A DNA stretch of 64,000 nt from Sulfuricella sp. (GCA_041651995.1 JBAZID010000005.1:111198-175197); one strand, 5' to 3'. Shown: positions 27,301 through 35,317, numbered from the stretch's first letter. Translations and numbers: made by a program. Notes: generated by a model not told the origin, from the sequence alone.

Positions 27301-27440
27301 TGGTTGCAGAGGGCGTGGAAACCGACCAGCAGCTGGCCTTTCTCACCCAGTATGGCTGCAAGATATTCCAGGGCTACCTGTTCAGCCGCCCCATACCTGA
27401 AGATGAATTCAAGCGGTATCTGGGCATATCGGCAGCATGA
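24303..27440 (+). CDS. PhnD-like sensor with PAS-PAS-GGDEF-EAL
   Basis: A 1045-residue protein. A signal/anchor is followed by a PhnD-type periplasmic binding domain (about 30-290; VGILSLRPLAESQARWEPLSDYL and FILTHPTHYRLVRE). A span lies at about 318-338. Cytoplasmic PAS domains lie at about 365-485 and 490-610, GGDEF at 615-785 (RLGGDEFVLLLEDL intact) and EAL at 795-1040 (GAEALLRWL, ELTESVVLH, DDFGTGYSSLSYLKR intact). It probably links binding of a small anion or phosphonate-like ligand to c-di-GMP turnover. It is coupled to the lipoprotein gene before it and ends facing the molybdopterin genes. Confidence 0.93.
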   Translation: MPARLPLKLVLLPLLLMMLTTVRCALADHVLTVGILSLRPLAESQARWEPLSDYLSEALPGHRVQVQAFDYPDLEEALHHHKLDFILTHPTHYRLVRERNALSGALATLTETADGKPVEAIGGVIFSRAERNDLNTLHDLKKRTIATCSRNCMEGFQLPVEMFIDAGLPPPDETQLLFLGLPHDKVVEAVLSGKTDAGFARAGVLEAMAGEGRLDMRQLRIINRQDLPGFPYAVSTRLYPQWPLAALPQVDEASARRIAAALLRIEEDTPLARALDIHGFTVPASYASVEDLARKLRLPPYDTPPEITLADIWKRYRAQVILLILAVTIILSLAAGLWLSRRKLAAAKKISQEQANALKYSNTQLRTLIETIPDLIWLKDPGGVFLACNPRFERLFNAPESQIVGKTDYDFVPRELADFFQQKDQEAIAAGKPSINEEWVTFADDGQRGLLETIKTPMRDSEGRLIGVLGIARDITERRANEEKLRFLARVVDSAAEAFMVTDTLGNIVAINPAFTAITGYSEAEVVGKTPAMFKSGRQDPAFYQQMWSSILATGYWEGEIWDRRKDGMIYPKWLTITTVRDTSNQPTHYVAAFTDITERKAAEERIHHLAFYDPLTRLPNRRLLMDRAEHALASSTRTGEYGALIFLDLDHFKTLNDTQGHAVGDQLLIEVGKRLSASMREVDTVSRLGGDEFVLLLEDLGQEEEPAAALAESLAEKIRSHLAQPFHLEGLSKGYQTSSSIGLTLFRDQESSLDALFKQADLALYQAKDAGRNTLRFFNPAMQANLEARTAMESALRKGLELREFQLYYQPLVDPAGTCLGAEALLRWLPPGREPVSPAQFIPLAEETGFILPLGNWVLNTACAQLKIWEEHAATQHLTLSVNISARQFLQPDFVSEVEQALAQSGANPARLKLELTESVVLHNVAETIERMSSIKALGIRLSLDDFGTGYSSLSYLKRLPVEEVKIDRSFVTDIMHDPDDAAIVRAILALSQSLSLSVVAEGVETDQQLAFLTQYGCKIFQGYLFSRPIPEDEFKRYLGISAA

Positions 27441-27476
27441 TTTTTTTGCACTTCATTAAACCTAAAAAAAGCAGCT

Positions 27477-27606
27477 AACCACGGAGTTCACGGAGCACAC
27501 GGAGCAAGAACCATAGATTGCATGAGATTTGGCATTCACCCCTTGGGTAAGGCCATAAATTTTTCGCAAACAGCCTTTCTCCGTGCTCTCCGTGCCCTCC
27601 GTGGTT
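27477..27606. repeat. CACGGAG-armed inverted repeat, copy C
   Basis: The left arm AACCACGGAG, TTCACGGAG, CACACGGAG begins at 27477 and the right arm (CTCCGTG, CTCTCCGTG, CCCTCCGTGGTT) ends at 27606. The interior, read on the minus strand, matches the plus-strand interior of copy E (GGCTGTTTGCG, AATTTATG, GTGAATGCCAAAT), so this copy is inverted relative to A and E. It lies between the convergent sensor gene and moaE, where it could also act as a bidirectional terminator. Confidence 0.9.
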
Positions 27607-27654
27607 GTAGAACTGAGGTTTTCAGGGCAAATCAGGCCTGAGATAGCCCCTGGA

Positions 27655-28104
27655 TCAGCGCCAGCGCTCTTTTGCCTGCTCGTCGCTTTCACGCGCATCC
27701 ACCCAGCGGGCGCCGGATGGCGTTTGCTCGCGCTTCCAGAACGGCGCCTCGGTCTTGAGGTAATCCATGATGAATTCGCAGGCGGCGAATGCCTCGCCGC
27801 GATGCGCGCCGCTCACGGCCACCAGGACGATCTGGTCGGTGGGCTTGAGATCGCCAACGCGGTGAATCACCAGGGCATCGAAGATGTCCCAGCGCGTTCT
27901 GGCCTGTTCGACGATGCGCTCCAGCGCCTTTTCCGTCATGCCCGGATAATGCTCCAGGCTCATGCCGGCCACCGCGTCGCCCTCGTTGATGTCGCGCACC
28001 AGGCCGAGAAAGCTGGCAATGGCGCCGATTTTCGGATTGCCCTGACGCAGCGCGAGCAGTTCCGCGCCGAGGTCGAAGTCTTCCTGCTGCACCCGGATAG
28101 CCAT
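27655..28104 (-). CDS. moaE: molybdopterin synthase catalytic subunit MoaE
   Basis: A 149-residue protein started at MAIRVQQEDFDLGAE (28104). VRDINEGDAVAGMSLEHYPGM and ALVIHRVGDLKPTDQIVLVAVSGAHRGEAF are the conserved MoaE blocks; KTEAPFWKRE carries the active-site lysine. With MoaD it converts cyclic pyranopterin monophosphate to molybdopterin. The start lies just beyond the moaD stop, with four bases between. It is the last gene of the mobB-moeA-moaD-moaE cluster. Confidence 0.95.
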   Translation of the reverse strand: MAIRVQQEDFDLGAELLALRQGNPKIGAIASFLGLVRDINEGDAVAGMSLEHYPGMTEKALERIVEQARTRWDIFDALVIHRVGDLKPTDQIVLVAVSGAHRGEAFAACEFIMDYLKTEAPFWKREQTPSGARWVDARESDEQAKERWR

Positions 28105-28108
28105 TTCG

Positions 28109-28363
28109 TCAGCCCCCGGTGACCGGCGGAAAAATGGCGATTTCGTCGCCATCCCGGATCACGCTTGCGCCATCGGCCATGTCCTGGTTCACCGCAATGC
28201 GGAACGCCCGCCCCGCGGCCAGTTCAGCCTCCCAGGCACCACCGCGCGTGCGCAGCCAGGCCGTCAGGCTGGCGACATCCCGCACCTCCGGCGGCAAATC
28301 GATCTGCTCGGATGACACGCCCAGCGCTTCGCGCAGACGGGCAAAATAAAGTAGTGTAACCAT
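28109..28363 (-). CDS. moaD: molybdopterin synthase sulfur carrier subunit MoaD
   Basis: An 84-residue ubiquitin-fold protein ending in the required Gly-Gly (FPPVTGG), the site of thiocarboxylation. MVTLLYFARLREALGVS and GDEIAIFPPV are typical. It carries sulfur to MoaE. It starts two bases after moeA ends. Confidence 0.94.
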   Translation of the reverse strand: MVTLLYFARLREALGVSSEQIDLPPEVRDVASLTAWLRTRGGAWEAELAAGRAFRIAVNQDMADGASVIRDGDEIAIFPPVTGG

Positions 28364-28365
28364 GG

Positions 28366-29592
28366 CTAACCCAGCAATTCGCTAAAGGGAGTGAACTTGA
28401 TCAAGTCGCCGCGCGCCACGGTGGTGCCCTCGTGGATTTCCGCCAGCCCCTCGCCCCATACCGCCGAGGTCAGCACACCGGAACCCTGGTTGGGGTAAAT
28501 GGCGATGCCCGGCGCGCCGTCCGCCTGCGGTTCCAGGCGGGCGCGAACGAATTCGCGGCGCGGACCGGGCTTGCTCCAGTCAAAGGCCGCGGGCAACTGG
28601 TAGCTGCGCGGCGTTGTTTTTTCCACGCCCTGGCAGCGCAGGATGTAGGGGCGCACGAACAGGCAGAAGGTCGCGAAAGCCGAAACCGGGTTGCCCGGCA
28701 GGCCGATGAAGGGCGTGCCCTGAACCGTGCCATGGGCAATGGGTTTGCCTGGTTTCATTGCCACTTTCCACATGTCGAGACTGCCCAGGCTTTCCACCGC
28801 CGCCTTGACGTGGTCTTCTTCCCCCACCGACACGCCGCCGCTGGTCACGATCAGGTCCGCTTCGTGCCAGGCCTGTTTGAGCACCTCCACCGTGGCCGCC
28901 AGACTGTCAGGCACGATGCCGTAATCCGCCACGCGGCAGCCCATGCCTTCGAGCAGGCCGAGCAGAGTGTAGCGGTTGGAGTTGTAGATTTCGCCTTCTT
29001 CCAGCGGCTCGCCCGGCATGACGATCTCGTCGCCGGTGAAGAACAGCGCCACGCGCAGCTTGCGGTAAACCAGCACATCGGCCAGCCCGATCGAGGCAAT
29101 CAGCCCCATCTCCTGCGGGCGAATCCGGACTCCGGCAGGCAATACCTCGCTGCCGGCGGCAATATCCTCGCCGGCACGGCGGATATTCTCCCCCGGCCTG
29201 GGCATGATGCGGACGATTACCTCATCCCCATCCACCGTACAGTTCTCCTGCATCACCACGGCATCCGCGCCGGGCGGCACTGGCGCGCCAGTGAAGATGC
29301 GTGCCGCGCTACCCTGCTCCAGCGCATGCCCCACGCTACCAGCGGGAATGCGCTGGGAAACCCTGAGACGGGTTTCACCGGCCGGATTCAGACTGGCGCA
29401 GGCCATGGCATAACCGTCCATGGCGCTGTTGTCGAGCGGTGGCACAGTCACGCTGGAAACCAGCGGCTTTGCCAGCACCCGGCCCAGCGCGTGGGTGGTG
29501 TGAATGCGCTCCGTTTCGGCAATGGGGCGGGCATGGCTCAACAGCAATTCGAGCGCCTCGTCGGCACTCAGCATTTTCTTGATTTCACTCAT
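28366..29592 (-). CDS. moeA: molybdopterin molybdenumtransferase MoeA
   Basis: A 408-residue protein of normal length. PPLDNSAMDGYAM, RIFTGAPVPPGADAVVMQE, the MogA-like block VTSGGVSVGEEDHVK and GLPGNPVSAFATF are all present. It inserts molybdate into adenylylated molybdopterin. It overlaps mobB by eight bases and is followed by moaD, giving a compact Mo-cofactor operon; moaA, moaB and moaC are not in the window. Confidence 0.96.
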   Translation of the reverse strand: MSEIKKMLSADEALELLLSHARPIAETERIHTTHALGRVLAKPLVSSVTVPPLDNSAMDGYAMACASLNPAGETRLRVSQRIPAGSVGHALEQGSAARIFTGAPVPPGADAVVMQENCTVDGDEVIVRIMPRPGENIRRAGEDIAAGSEVLPAGVRIRPQEMGLIASIGLADVLVYRKLRVALFFTGDEIVMPGEPLEEGEIYNSNRYTLLGLLEGMGCRVADYGIVPDSLAATVEVLKQAWHEADLIVTSGGVSVGEEDHVKAAVESLGSLDMWKVAMKPGKPIAHGTVQGTPFIGLPGNPVSAFATFCLFVRPYILRCQGVEKTTPRSYQLPAAFDWSKPGPRREFVRARLEPQADGAPGIAIYPNQGSGVLTSAVWGEGLAEIHEGTTVARGDLIKFTPFSELLG

Positions 29593-30085
29593 TGTTCAAT
29601 TCCAGATGGCGCAAAATAAAACCGGCAACTGCGGCCGGATCGTTGAGATCAAGTGACGGCAAAGGAGCCTCGACCGCCACATCGCTGGCAATCGCGATGA
29701 TATGAGGGTCTTGTGGATACAGCAATGGCTTGCCGTTGGCCGGACGGTAAATTTCCAGCTTGGGAATGGCTTCCTGCTTGAAACCCTCGACCAGTGCCAG
29801 ATCGCAGGGAGAAAGCCGCGCCAGGTGCTGAGCCAGCGTGGGTTCGGCCTCATCGCGCAGCTCATGGAGCAAGGCCCAGCGAGCAGACGAAGTCAGCAGC
29901 ACCTCACTGGCGCCGGCGGCGCGATGGCGATGGGAGTCCTTGCCGGGCTGGTCGAGATCGACGTCGTGATGGGTCTGCTTGAGGGTGGAGACCCGGATGC
30001 CGCGCATGACCAGAAGCGGGATCAATTTTTCCAGCAGGGTGGTTTTGCCGCTGCCCGACCAGCCGGCAAGGCCGAATACTTTCAT
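29585..30085 (-). CDS. mobB: molybdopterin-guanine dinucleotide biosynthesis protein MobB
   Basis: A 166-residue P-loop GTPase. MKVFGLAGWSGSGKTTLLEKLIP is the Walker A region; THHDVDLDQPGKDSHRHRAAGA is the signature of MobB. It assists addition of GMP to molybdopterin, giving the MGD form used by DMSO-reductase-type enzymes such as nitrate reductase. It is first in the operon. Repeat copy D lies immediately upstream. Confidence 0.95.
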   Translation of the reverse strand: MKVFGLAGWSGSGKTTLLEKLIPLLVMRGIRVSTLKQTHHDVDLDQPGKDSHRHRAAGASEVLLTSSARWALLHELRDEAEPTLAQHLARLSPCDLALVEGFKQEAIPKLEIYRPANGKPLLYPQDPHIIAIASDVAVEAPLPSLDLNDPAAVAGFILRHLELNNE

Positions 30086-30102
30086 CGTAAAAACCTCGAT
30101 TT

Positions 30103-30229
30103 AACCACGGAGTTCACGGAGAACACGGAGGAAAAAACGAATCACACATTATTGCCGCTCACCATGACAGGCAACGGCAGAAATGGTCACAGACTGCTTT
30201 TCTCCGTGCGCTCCGTGAACTCCGTGGTT
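30103..30229. repeat. CACGGAG-armed inverted repeat, copy D
   Basis: The left arm AACCACGGAG, TTCACGGAG, AACACGGAG starts at 30103; the right arm CTCCGTG, CGCTCCGTG, AACTCCGTGGTT ends at 30229. The interior has drifted from copies A, C and E, with only short matches. It sits between the pseudouridine synthase gene and mobB. Confidence 0.9.
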
Positions 30230-30246
30230 ATTCGTTTTTTCCGGAT

Positions 30247-30981
30247 TCAAAACACCTCCCCTTCCCCCAGGTAGCGCCACTGTCCCGGCGGCAAATCGCC
30301 CAGCTTGACCTTGCCGATGCGCACGCGCTTGAGGCCGACCACTTTAAGCTCCACCAGCTCGCACATGCGGCGAATCTGGCGCTTTTTTCCTTCCTTGAGG
30401 ATAAAGCGCAGCTGGTCGGCATTCTGCCAGCTCACCCGCGCCAGCTTGAGCGGCTTGCCATCCAGGCTGAGGCCGTAATTCAGCAGCTTCAGGCCGTTTT
30501 CATCGAGCTTGCCCTGCACCCGCACCAGGTATTCCTTCTCGATGCCGGAATCTTCGCCGATCAATTGCTTGGCGATACGGCCATCCTGGGTCAGCACCAG
30601 CAGCCCCTGCGAATCGATATCCAGCCGCCCCGCCGGCGCCAGGCCGAACAACTGCGAGGGGTCGAACTGCTGCGGCGAGGGGTCGTCCTTGAAGCGGCTG
30701 TCCCTGGTGATCAGGCTGGCAGCGGCCTTGTGGCCCTTTTCCGGCTGGGCGGAAACATAACCCACCGGCTTGTGCAACAGGATGGTGACACGGCTGGCCT
30801 GCTGGGTTTTGGCGCCATGGCCCAGTGTCACAGTCTGCGTTGGCAGCACCTTGGTGCCAAGCTCCGTGACCTTGACGCCATCAACGAACACCAGACCGCG
30901 CTCGATATAGGAATCGGCCTCTCGGCGCGAGCACAGCCCGAGCTGGGACATGAGCTTGGAAAGTCTGAGGGGTTCGGTCAT
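30247..30981 (-). CDS. RsuA/RluF-like rRNA pseudouridine synthase
   Basis: A 244-residue enzyme. An S4 RNA-binding domain (LSKLMSQLGLCSRREADSYI, residues 7-60) precedes the catalytic domain with GRLDIDSQGLLVLTQDG, which holds the catalytic aspartate, and KKRQIRRMCE near residue 205. CSRREADSYIERG and EKEYLVRV favour RluF (23S rRNA) over RsuA or RluB, but the exact target cannot be fixed by eye. It is a single gene, divergent from the small gene at 31055. Confidence 0.9.
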   Translation of the reverse strand: MTEPLRLSKLMSQLGLCSRREADSYIERGLVFVDGVKVTELGTKVLPTQTVTLGHGAKTQQASRVTILLHKPVGYVSAQPEKGHKAAASLITRDSRFKDDPSPQQFDPSQLFGLAPAGRLDIDSQGLLVLTQDGRIAKQLIGEDSGIEKEYLVRVQGKLDENGLKLLNYGLSLDGKPLKLARVSWQNADQLRFILKEGKKRQIRRMCELVELKVVGLKRVRIGKVKLGDLPPGQWRYLGEGEVF

Positions 30982-31054
30982 ATTATTTCTCTGTCACGCT
31001 GCTGTAACAAAAACTCAATAAATTGTTCGTCTTTCTGAGATAAAGGCGGCACAA

Positions 31055-31309
31055 ATGGTTGAAGAGCATCAAGCCTACCTGGTTACCGGCCTGCAGTATG
31101 GCTACAAACCCGAAGTTCATGCCGTGGCGGTACTGACCCATTCCCACCAGCGCGCAATCGAACTGTTCCGCAAGCAGTTCAGCGGGTCGGAGATTTACTC
31201 CTGCACCAGTCTCGCCGAGGCGCGCGAAGTGGTCAAGATTCTCGAAGCCGCCAAGGAAGGACGCGAAATCAATAGCGAAACGCTGGCCGCGGTCATCAAC
31301 GACCTCTGA
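31055..31309 (+). CDS. conserved small protein of unknown function
   Basis: An 84-residue protein with AAAGGCGG seven bases before the ATG. It contains AVLTHSHQRAIELFRKQFSG, then SCTSLAEAREVVKILEAAKEG and ends AAVINDL. It is mixed helix/strand, with no signal peptide, membrane span or recognised domain. Codon usage is like that of its neighbours, which supports a real gene. Its last 14 bases overlap the 3' end of dsbB on the other strand. Confidence 0.65.
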   Translation: MVEEHQAYLVTGLQYGYKPEVHAVAVLTHSHQRAIELFRKQFSGSEIYSCTSLAEAREVVKILEAAKEGREINSETLAAVINDL

Positions 31310-31798
31310 CCCGTTCGCGCAGTAGCAGCGCGGCCAGACCCGCCAGGAAAAACAGCGCGAACCACCCCAGCGCCCACGCTGGAATGGACAGCCCGAGCAT
31401 GCTCCATTCCACCTTGGCGCACTCGCCGGAACCCTGAAAAACCATGGGCAATGCCTTGCTCAAGGGGAAAGCCTCAAGCATGTAATCCAGTCCCGGCCCG
31501 CATTCCGGCACTCTGTCCGGCGGCAAACTTTGCAGCCACAGATTGCGCCCGGCCACCGCTGCGCCGGCAAGCGAAAACAGGATCATCAGCAGGCCATAAA
31601 ATTTCCTGGCCATGGCGCCCGGATTGTGCAGAAAGGCCAGCATCGCCGTCATGCCGATCGCAACAAACGCCACGCGCTGCAGGATACACAGCGGGCAGGT
31701 TCCAGCTTCAGTCCATGCTGGAGATAGAGGCCGATTCCAAGCAAGCCCAGGCAGCACACCAGGACGGCCAGGAACATGGCGCGAAAGGGAAGAATCAT
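31296..31798 (-). pseudogene. dsbB: disulfide bond formation protein B, frameshifted
   Basis: From the ATG at 31798 the frame encodes MILPFRAMFLAVLVC and the rest of a first membrane span, ending QHGLKLEP, then runs out of frame. In the next frame the sequence continues as CPLCILQRVAFVAIGM, with the first redox pair CPLC, and goes on to PECGPGLDY, AKVEWSMLGLSIPAWALG and the last span. One missing base near 31702 explains both. Restoring it gives 167 residues, the normal length of DsbB, the inner-membrane oxidase of DsbA. The start overlaps the glgP stop (ATGA). It is either a recent pseudogene or a sequencing error in this copy. Confidence 0.85.
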
Positions 31799-34317
31799 GC
31801 CTTGCTGCCCACGGGTAGCGCCGCGATTGGCGTCAGATGCCAGATATCCCAGTTGTACTCATGAATGGTGCGGTCACTGGAGAATTTTCCGCTGCTTGCG
31901 CTGTTGATGATGCTCATGCGCGTCCAGCGCTCCTGGTCGAGGTAGGCCTTGGCAGCACGTTTCTGCGCCTCGACATAGCTCCTGAAGTCCGCCAGGATCA
32001 TCCAGTAATCGCCATGCCCGGTGAGCGAACGGATGATGCCGTCAAAAATGCCCGGCTCGGCGGCATTGAAATGATTGGCCGAAATCAGTTGGAGCACACG
32101 TTGCAAATCCTTGTCTGCTTCAATCAGTGCAAGCGGGTTGTAATCACGGCGGCGGGCTTCGACTTCGGCGGCGGTCATGCCGAAAAGGAAAAAATTATCC
32201 ACCCCGGCCTCTTCGCGAATCTCGATATTGGCGCCGTCCAGCGTACCGATGGTCAGCGCGCCATTGATCATGAATTTCATGTTGCCGGTACCGGAGGCTT
32301 CTTTGCCGGCAGTCGAAATCTGCTCCGACAGGTCCGTGCCCGGAGAAATCACTTCCATCACCGTCACGCGGTAATCCGGCAAATAAGCGACTTTGAGCAG
32401 GCCATCACAAGCCGGATCGTCATTGACCACCTGCGCCACGCTGCAAGCCAGCTTGATGATGGTTTTGGCCATCGCATAACCCGGTGCCGCCTTGCCGCCG
32501 ATCAGCACGCAGCGCGGCGTCCAGTTTGCCGTATCGCCGCGCTTGATGCGGTCGTAAAGATGAATCACATGCAGGATGTTGAGCAACTGGCGCTTGTATT
32601 CGTGAATGCGTTTGACCTGCACATCGAACAGGGCATCGACATCAAAATTCACACCACAATCGGCCTGCACCAGCGCTGCCAGGCGCACCTTGTTTGCCAG
32701 TTTCACTTCGCGCCAGCGAGCGCGAAAAGCAGGGTTGTCGGAAAACGGGATCAGTTTGCGCAACTGCTGCAGATCGGTCGCCCAGCCATCGCCTATGGTG
32801 TCGGTAATCAGCTGACTCAGGGCGGGATTGCTCGATGCCAGCCAGCGGCGCTGCGTGACGCCATTGGTCTTGTTGTTGAACTTGGCCGGCCAGAGTTCAA
32901 AGAAATCACGGAACAGATCCTGTTGCAGCAGCTCGGAGTGCAGCGCAGCCACGCCGTTGACCGAGAAACCGGCCACCACGGCCAGATAAGCCATGCGCAC
33001 CTGGGCTTCATGTCCATCCTCGATGATGGACATGCGCGCCAAACGCTTGCTGTCACCCGGCCAGCGCAGGGACACCTCATTCAGGAAGCGCCGGTTGATT
33101 TCATAAATAATGTCCAGCAGGCGCGGCAGCAACGAGCGGAACAGGCGCACCGGCCATTTTTCCAGCGCTTCCGGCAGCAGGGTGTGATTGGTGTATGCCA
33201 TGGTGCGGGAAGTGATGCTCCAGGCCTCATCCCAATCCATGCCATATTCATCCATCAGGAGGCGCATCAGTTCCGCCACGGAACAGGTGGGATGCGTATC
33301 GTTGAGCTGGAAGCAGTTCAACTCGGCAAACCGGCTGAAGTCCTCGCCGTGATCGCGCACCCAGCGATGCAGCACATCCTGCAGGCTGGCCGATGCCAGG
33401 AAATATTGCTGGCGCAGGCGCAATTCCTTGCCATTCTCGCTCGTATCATTGGGGTAGAGCACCATGGTGATGTGCTCGGCGGCATTCTTGGCCGCCACGG
33501 CTTCGGGATAGCTGCCGGCGTTGAACTCGCCCAGGTCGAATTCGTCCGTGGCTGCGGATTTCCACAGGCGCAGGGTATTCACGGTGCCATTCTGAAAACC
33601 CGGCACCGGAACGTCATAAGGCACGGCCAGCACGTCATGGGTATCCAGCCAGCGCACCCTCATCCGGTCGTCCTGGTCCTGGTAATAATCACAGTGCCCG
33701 CCAAAATGAATGCGCTGCGTAAACTCGGGCCGCTCCAGCTCCCAGGGGTTGCCATTACGCAGCCAGTGGTCCGGCTCCTCCAGCTGATAGCCATTCTCGA
33801 TATGCTGGCGGAACATGCCGTATTCGTAGCGGATACCATAACCCATCACCGGCAGTTGCAGGGTGGCGCAACTATCCAGAAAACAGGCTGCAAGCCGCCC
33901 CAGACCACCATTGCCAAGGCCGGCATCGTGCTCCTCGTCCGCCACCTCCTCCATCAGCAATCCAAGCTGGCTGAGCGCCTTCATTGCCTCATCGGCGATG
34001 CTGAGGTTAAGTACCGAGTTGGACAAGGCCCGTCCCATCAGGAATTCCATGGACAGGTAATAAGTACGCTTGCAGCCGCTGGCATCATAAGCGGCATCGG
34101 TTGCCTTCCAGCGCTCGACCAGGCGGTCGCGCAGGGTCATGGCCAGCGCGGTATAGAAACAGTGTGGCGGGGTTCCATGCTGGTCGCGGCCAAGTGTGTG
34201 ATTGAAATATTGACGAAAGTCCAGTGCCAGGCTCCCGGCATCCATGCCCAAAGGCGGCAAATTGACTAAAAGAGGATAAGGGGTACTGGTCAGGTCAGTC
34301 TGCGAGCATTGGATCAT
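31795..34317 (-). CDS. glgP: glycogen/starch/alpha-glucan phosphorylase
   Basis: An 840-residue enzyme started at MIQCSQTDLTSTPYP (34317). YLSMEFLMGRALSN, GLGNGGLGRLAACFLDS and NTLRLWKSAA are conserved phosphorylase blocks. SGTGNMKFMINGALTIGTLDG carries the lysine that binds pyridoxal phosphate. It releases glucose 1-phosphate from glycogen. Length is near the family norm of about 815-830. No other glycogen genes adjoin it; a glucokinase lies 3 kb away. The upstream 300 bases are shared with the divergent peroxiredoxin gene. Confidence 0.95.
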   Translation of the reverse strand: MIQCSQTDLTSTPYPLLVNLPPLGMDAGSLALDFRQYFNHTLGRDQHGTPPHCFYTALAMTLRDRLVERWKATDAAYDASGCKRTYYLSMEFLMGRALSNSVLNLSIADEAMKALSQLGLLMEEVADEEHDAGLGNGGLGRLAACFLDSCATLQLPVMGYGIRYEYGMFRQHIENGYQLEEPDHWLRNGNPWELERPEFTQRIHFGGHCDYYQDQDDRMRVRWLDTHDVLAVPYDVPVPGFQNGTVNTLRLWKSAATDEFDLGEFNAGSYPEAVAAKNAAEHITMVLYPNDTSENGKELRLRQQYFLASASLQDVLHRWVRDHGEDFSRFAELNCFQLNDTHPTCSVAELMRLLMDEYGMDWDEAWSITSRTMAYTNHTLLPEALEKWPVRLFRSLLPRLLDIIYEINRRFLNEVSLRWPGDSKRLARMSIIEDGHEAQVRMAYLAVVAGFSVNGVAALHSELLQQDLFRDFFELWPAKFNNKTNGVTQRRWLASSNPALSQLITDTIGDGWATDLQQLRKLIPFSDNPAFRARWREVKLANKVRLAALVQADCGVNFDVDALFDVQVKRIHEYKRQLLNILHVIHLYDRIKRGDTANWTPRCVLIGGKAAPGYAMAKTIIKLACSVAQVVNDDPACDGLLKVAYLPDYRVTVMEVISPGTDLSEQISTAGKEASGTGNMKFMINGALTIGTLDGANIEIREEAGVDNFFLFGMTAAEVEARRRDYNPLALIEADKDLQRVLQLISANHFNAAEPGIFDGIIRSLTGHGDYWMILADFRSYVEAQKRAAKAYLDQERWTRMSIINSASSGKFSSDRTIHEYNWDIWHLTPIAALPVGSKA

Positions 34318-34616
34318 GGGGGTCTCTTTCTTGAATACGTGGTTGAAGATGGCTTTGCCATCCGTACCATCCGTTCCAGCAAAATACGATAGGCAGAAAA
34401 TCTGCAATCAAACACCCTTAATTTTAACTTAGATTACCTACTGATAGCGAATCTGAAAGCGCCACTCCTTCTCCGCAAAAGAATGTTCAGTTGCACTCTG
34501 GACTAAGTCTAAATATAATAGGCTTTCAAACTTGAAGTATTCAGGCAAGCAAATTAAGGCTGCGCCCTAAAATCGTGGCAGCTTTTCACTTCGTCAATAA
34601 CCAGAAAGGAATCATC
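34318..34616. promoter_or_regulatory. divergent glgP/peroxiredoxin promoter region
   Basis: About 300 bases without a gene. On the plus strand, TTGCAC (34491-34496), a 17-base spacer and a perfect TATAAT (34514-34519) make a strong sigma-70 promoter for the peroxiredoxin, giving a leader of about 90 bases. The short palindrome GACTAAGTC lies in the spacer (34501-34509) and may be a regulator site. No equally good promoter was found for glgP on the other strand. Confidence 0.75.
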
Positions 34617-35219
34617 ATGGCAGTTCTCGTTGGCAAGGCCGCTCCCGATTTCACCGCCGCGGCGGTAATGGGCAATAACAGCATCGAAGAAGGCTTCAAC
34701 CTCAAGACCCACATCAAGAACAAGTACGCGGTGATCTTTTTCTATCCGCTCGACTTCACTTTCGTGTGCCCTTCCGAACTGATCGCCTTTGATCACCGCC
34801 TGAAGGAATTCCAGGACCGCAACGTGGAAGTGATCGGCGTCTCCATTGACTCCCACTTCAGCCACCTGGCATGGAAAAATACGGCCATCAACAATGGCGG
34901 CATCGGTCAGGTCCAGTACCCGCTGGTTGCCGACATCAAGCATGAAATCTGCAAGGCCTATGATGTCGAAGCCGATGCCGGTGTCGCCTTCCGCGGCTCC
35001 TTCCTGATCGACAAGAGCGGCGTGGTTCGCCACCAGATAGTGAACGACCTGCCGCTGGGCCGTGACATCGACGAAATGCTGCGCATGGTTGATGCACTGC
35101 AATTCACCGAACAGCACGGCGAAGTCTGCCCGGCTGGCTGGAACAAGGGCAAGGCCGGCATGAAGGCCGACACCAAGGGCGTGGCAGAGTACCTGGCAAA
35201 GCACGCCGGCGAACTGTAA
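34617..35219 (+). CDS. 2-Cys peroxiredoxin (AhpC/Prx1 type)
   Basis: A 200-residue protein starting MAVLVGKAAPDF at 34617 (AGAAAGGA upstream). The peroxidatic cysteine lies in DFTFVCPSELIAF near residue 50 and the resolving cysteine in GEVCPAGWNKGKAGMK near residue 170. It reduces hydrogen peroxide and organic peroxides in the cytoplasm. It has its own strong promoter and terminator. The next gene on this strand encodes a ferritin-like protein, a plausible partner in iron and peroxide defence. Confidence 0.94.
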   Translation: MAVLVGKAAPDFTAAAVMGNNSIEEGFNLKTHIKNKYAVIFFYPLDFTFVCPSELIAFDHRLKEFQDRNVEVIGVSIDSHFSHLAWKNTAINNGGIGQVQYPLVADIKHEICKAYDVEADAGVAFRGSFLIDKSGVVRHQIVNDLPLGRDIDEMLRMVDALQFTEQHGEVCPAGWNKGKAGMKADTKGVAEYLAKHAGEL

Positions 35220-35241
35220 GTCTCTAGTTTTCGCCTCGCGA

Positions 35242-35277
35242 AAGCCGCCAGGGAGTTGATCCCCAGGCGGCTTTTTT
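35242..35277 (+). terminator. rho-independent terminator after the peroxiredoxin gene
   Basis: AAGCCGCC (35242-35249) pairs with GGCGGCTT (from 35267), with an 18-base loop that can pair further, followed by a run of six T. It lies 23 bases after the peroxiredoxin stop. Confidence 0.85.
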
Positions 35278-35317
35278 GCTTCTGAAGAGAGTATTTTCAT
35301 AACCCGCAAGGAGAACG

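Noticed and set aside
31837..34269. Plus-strand open frame of 810 codons
   Set aside because: Complete shadow of glgP, whose catalytic motifs are unambiguous on the minus strand.
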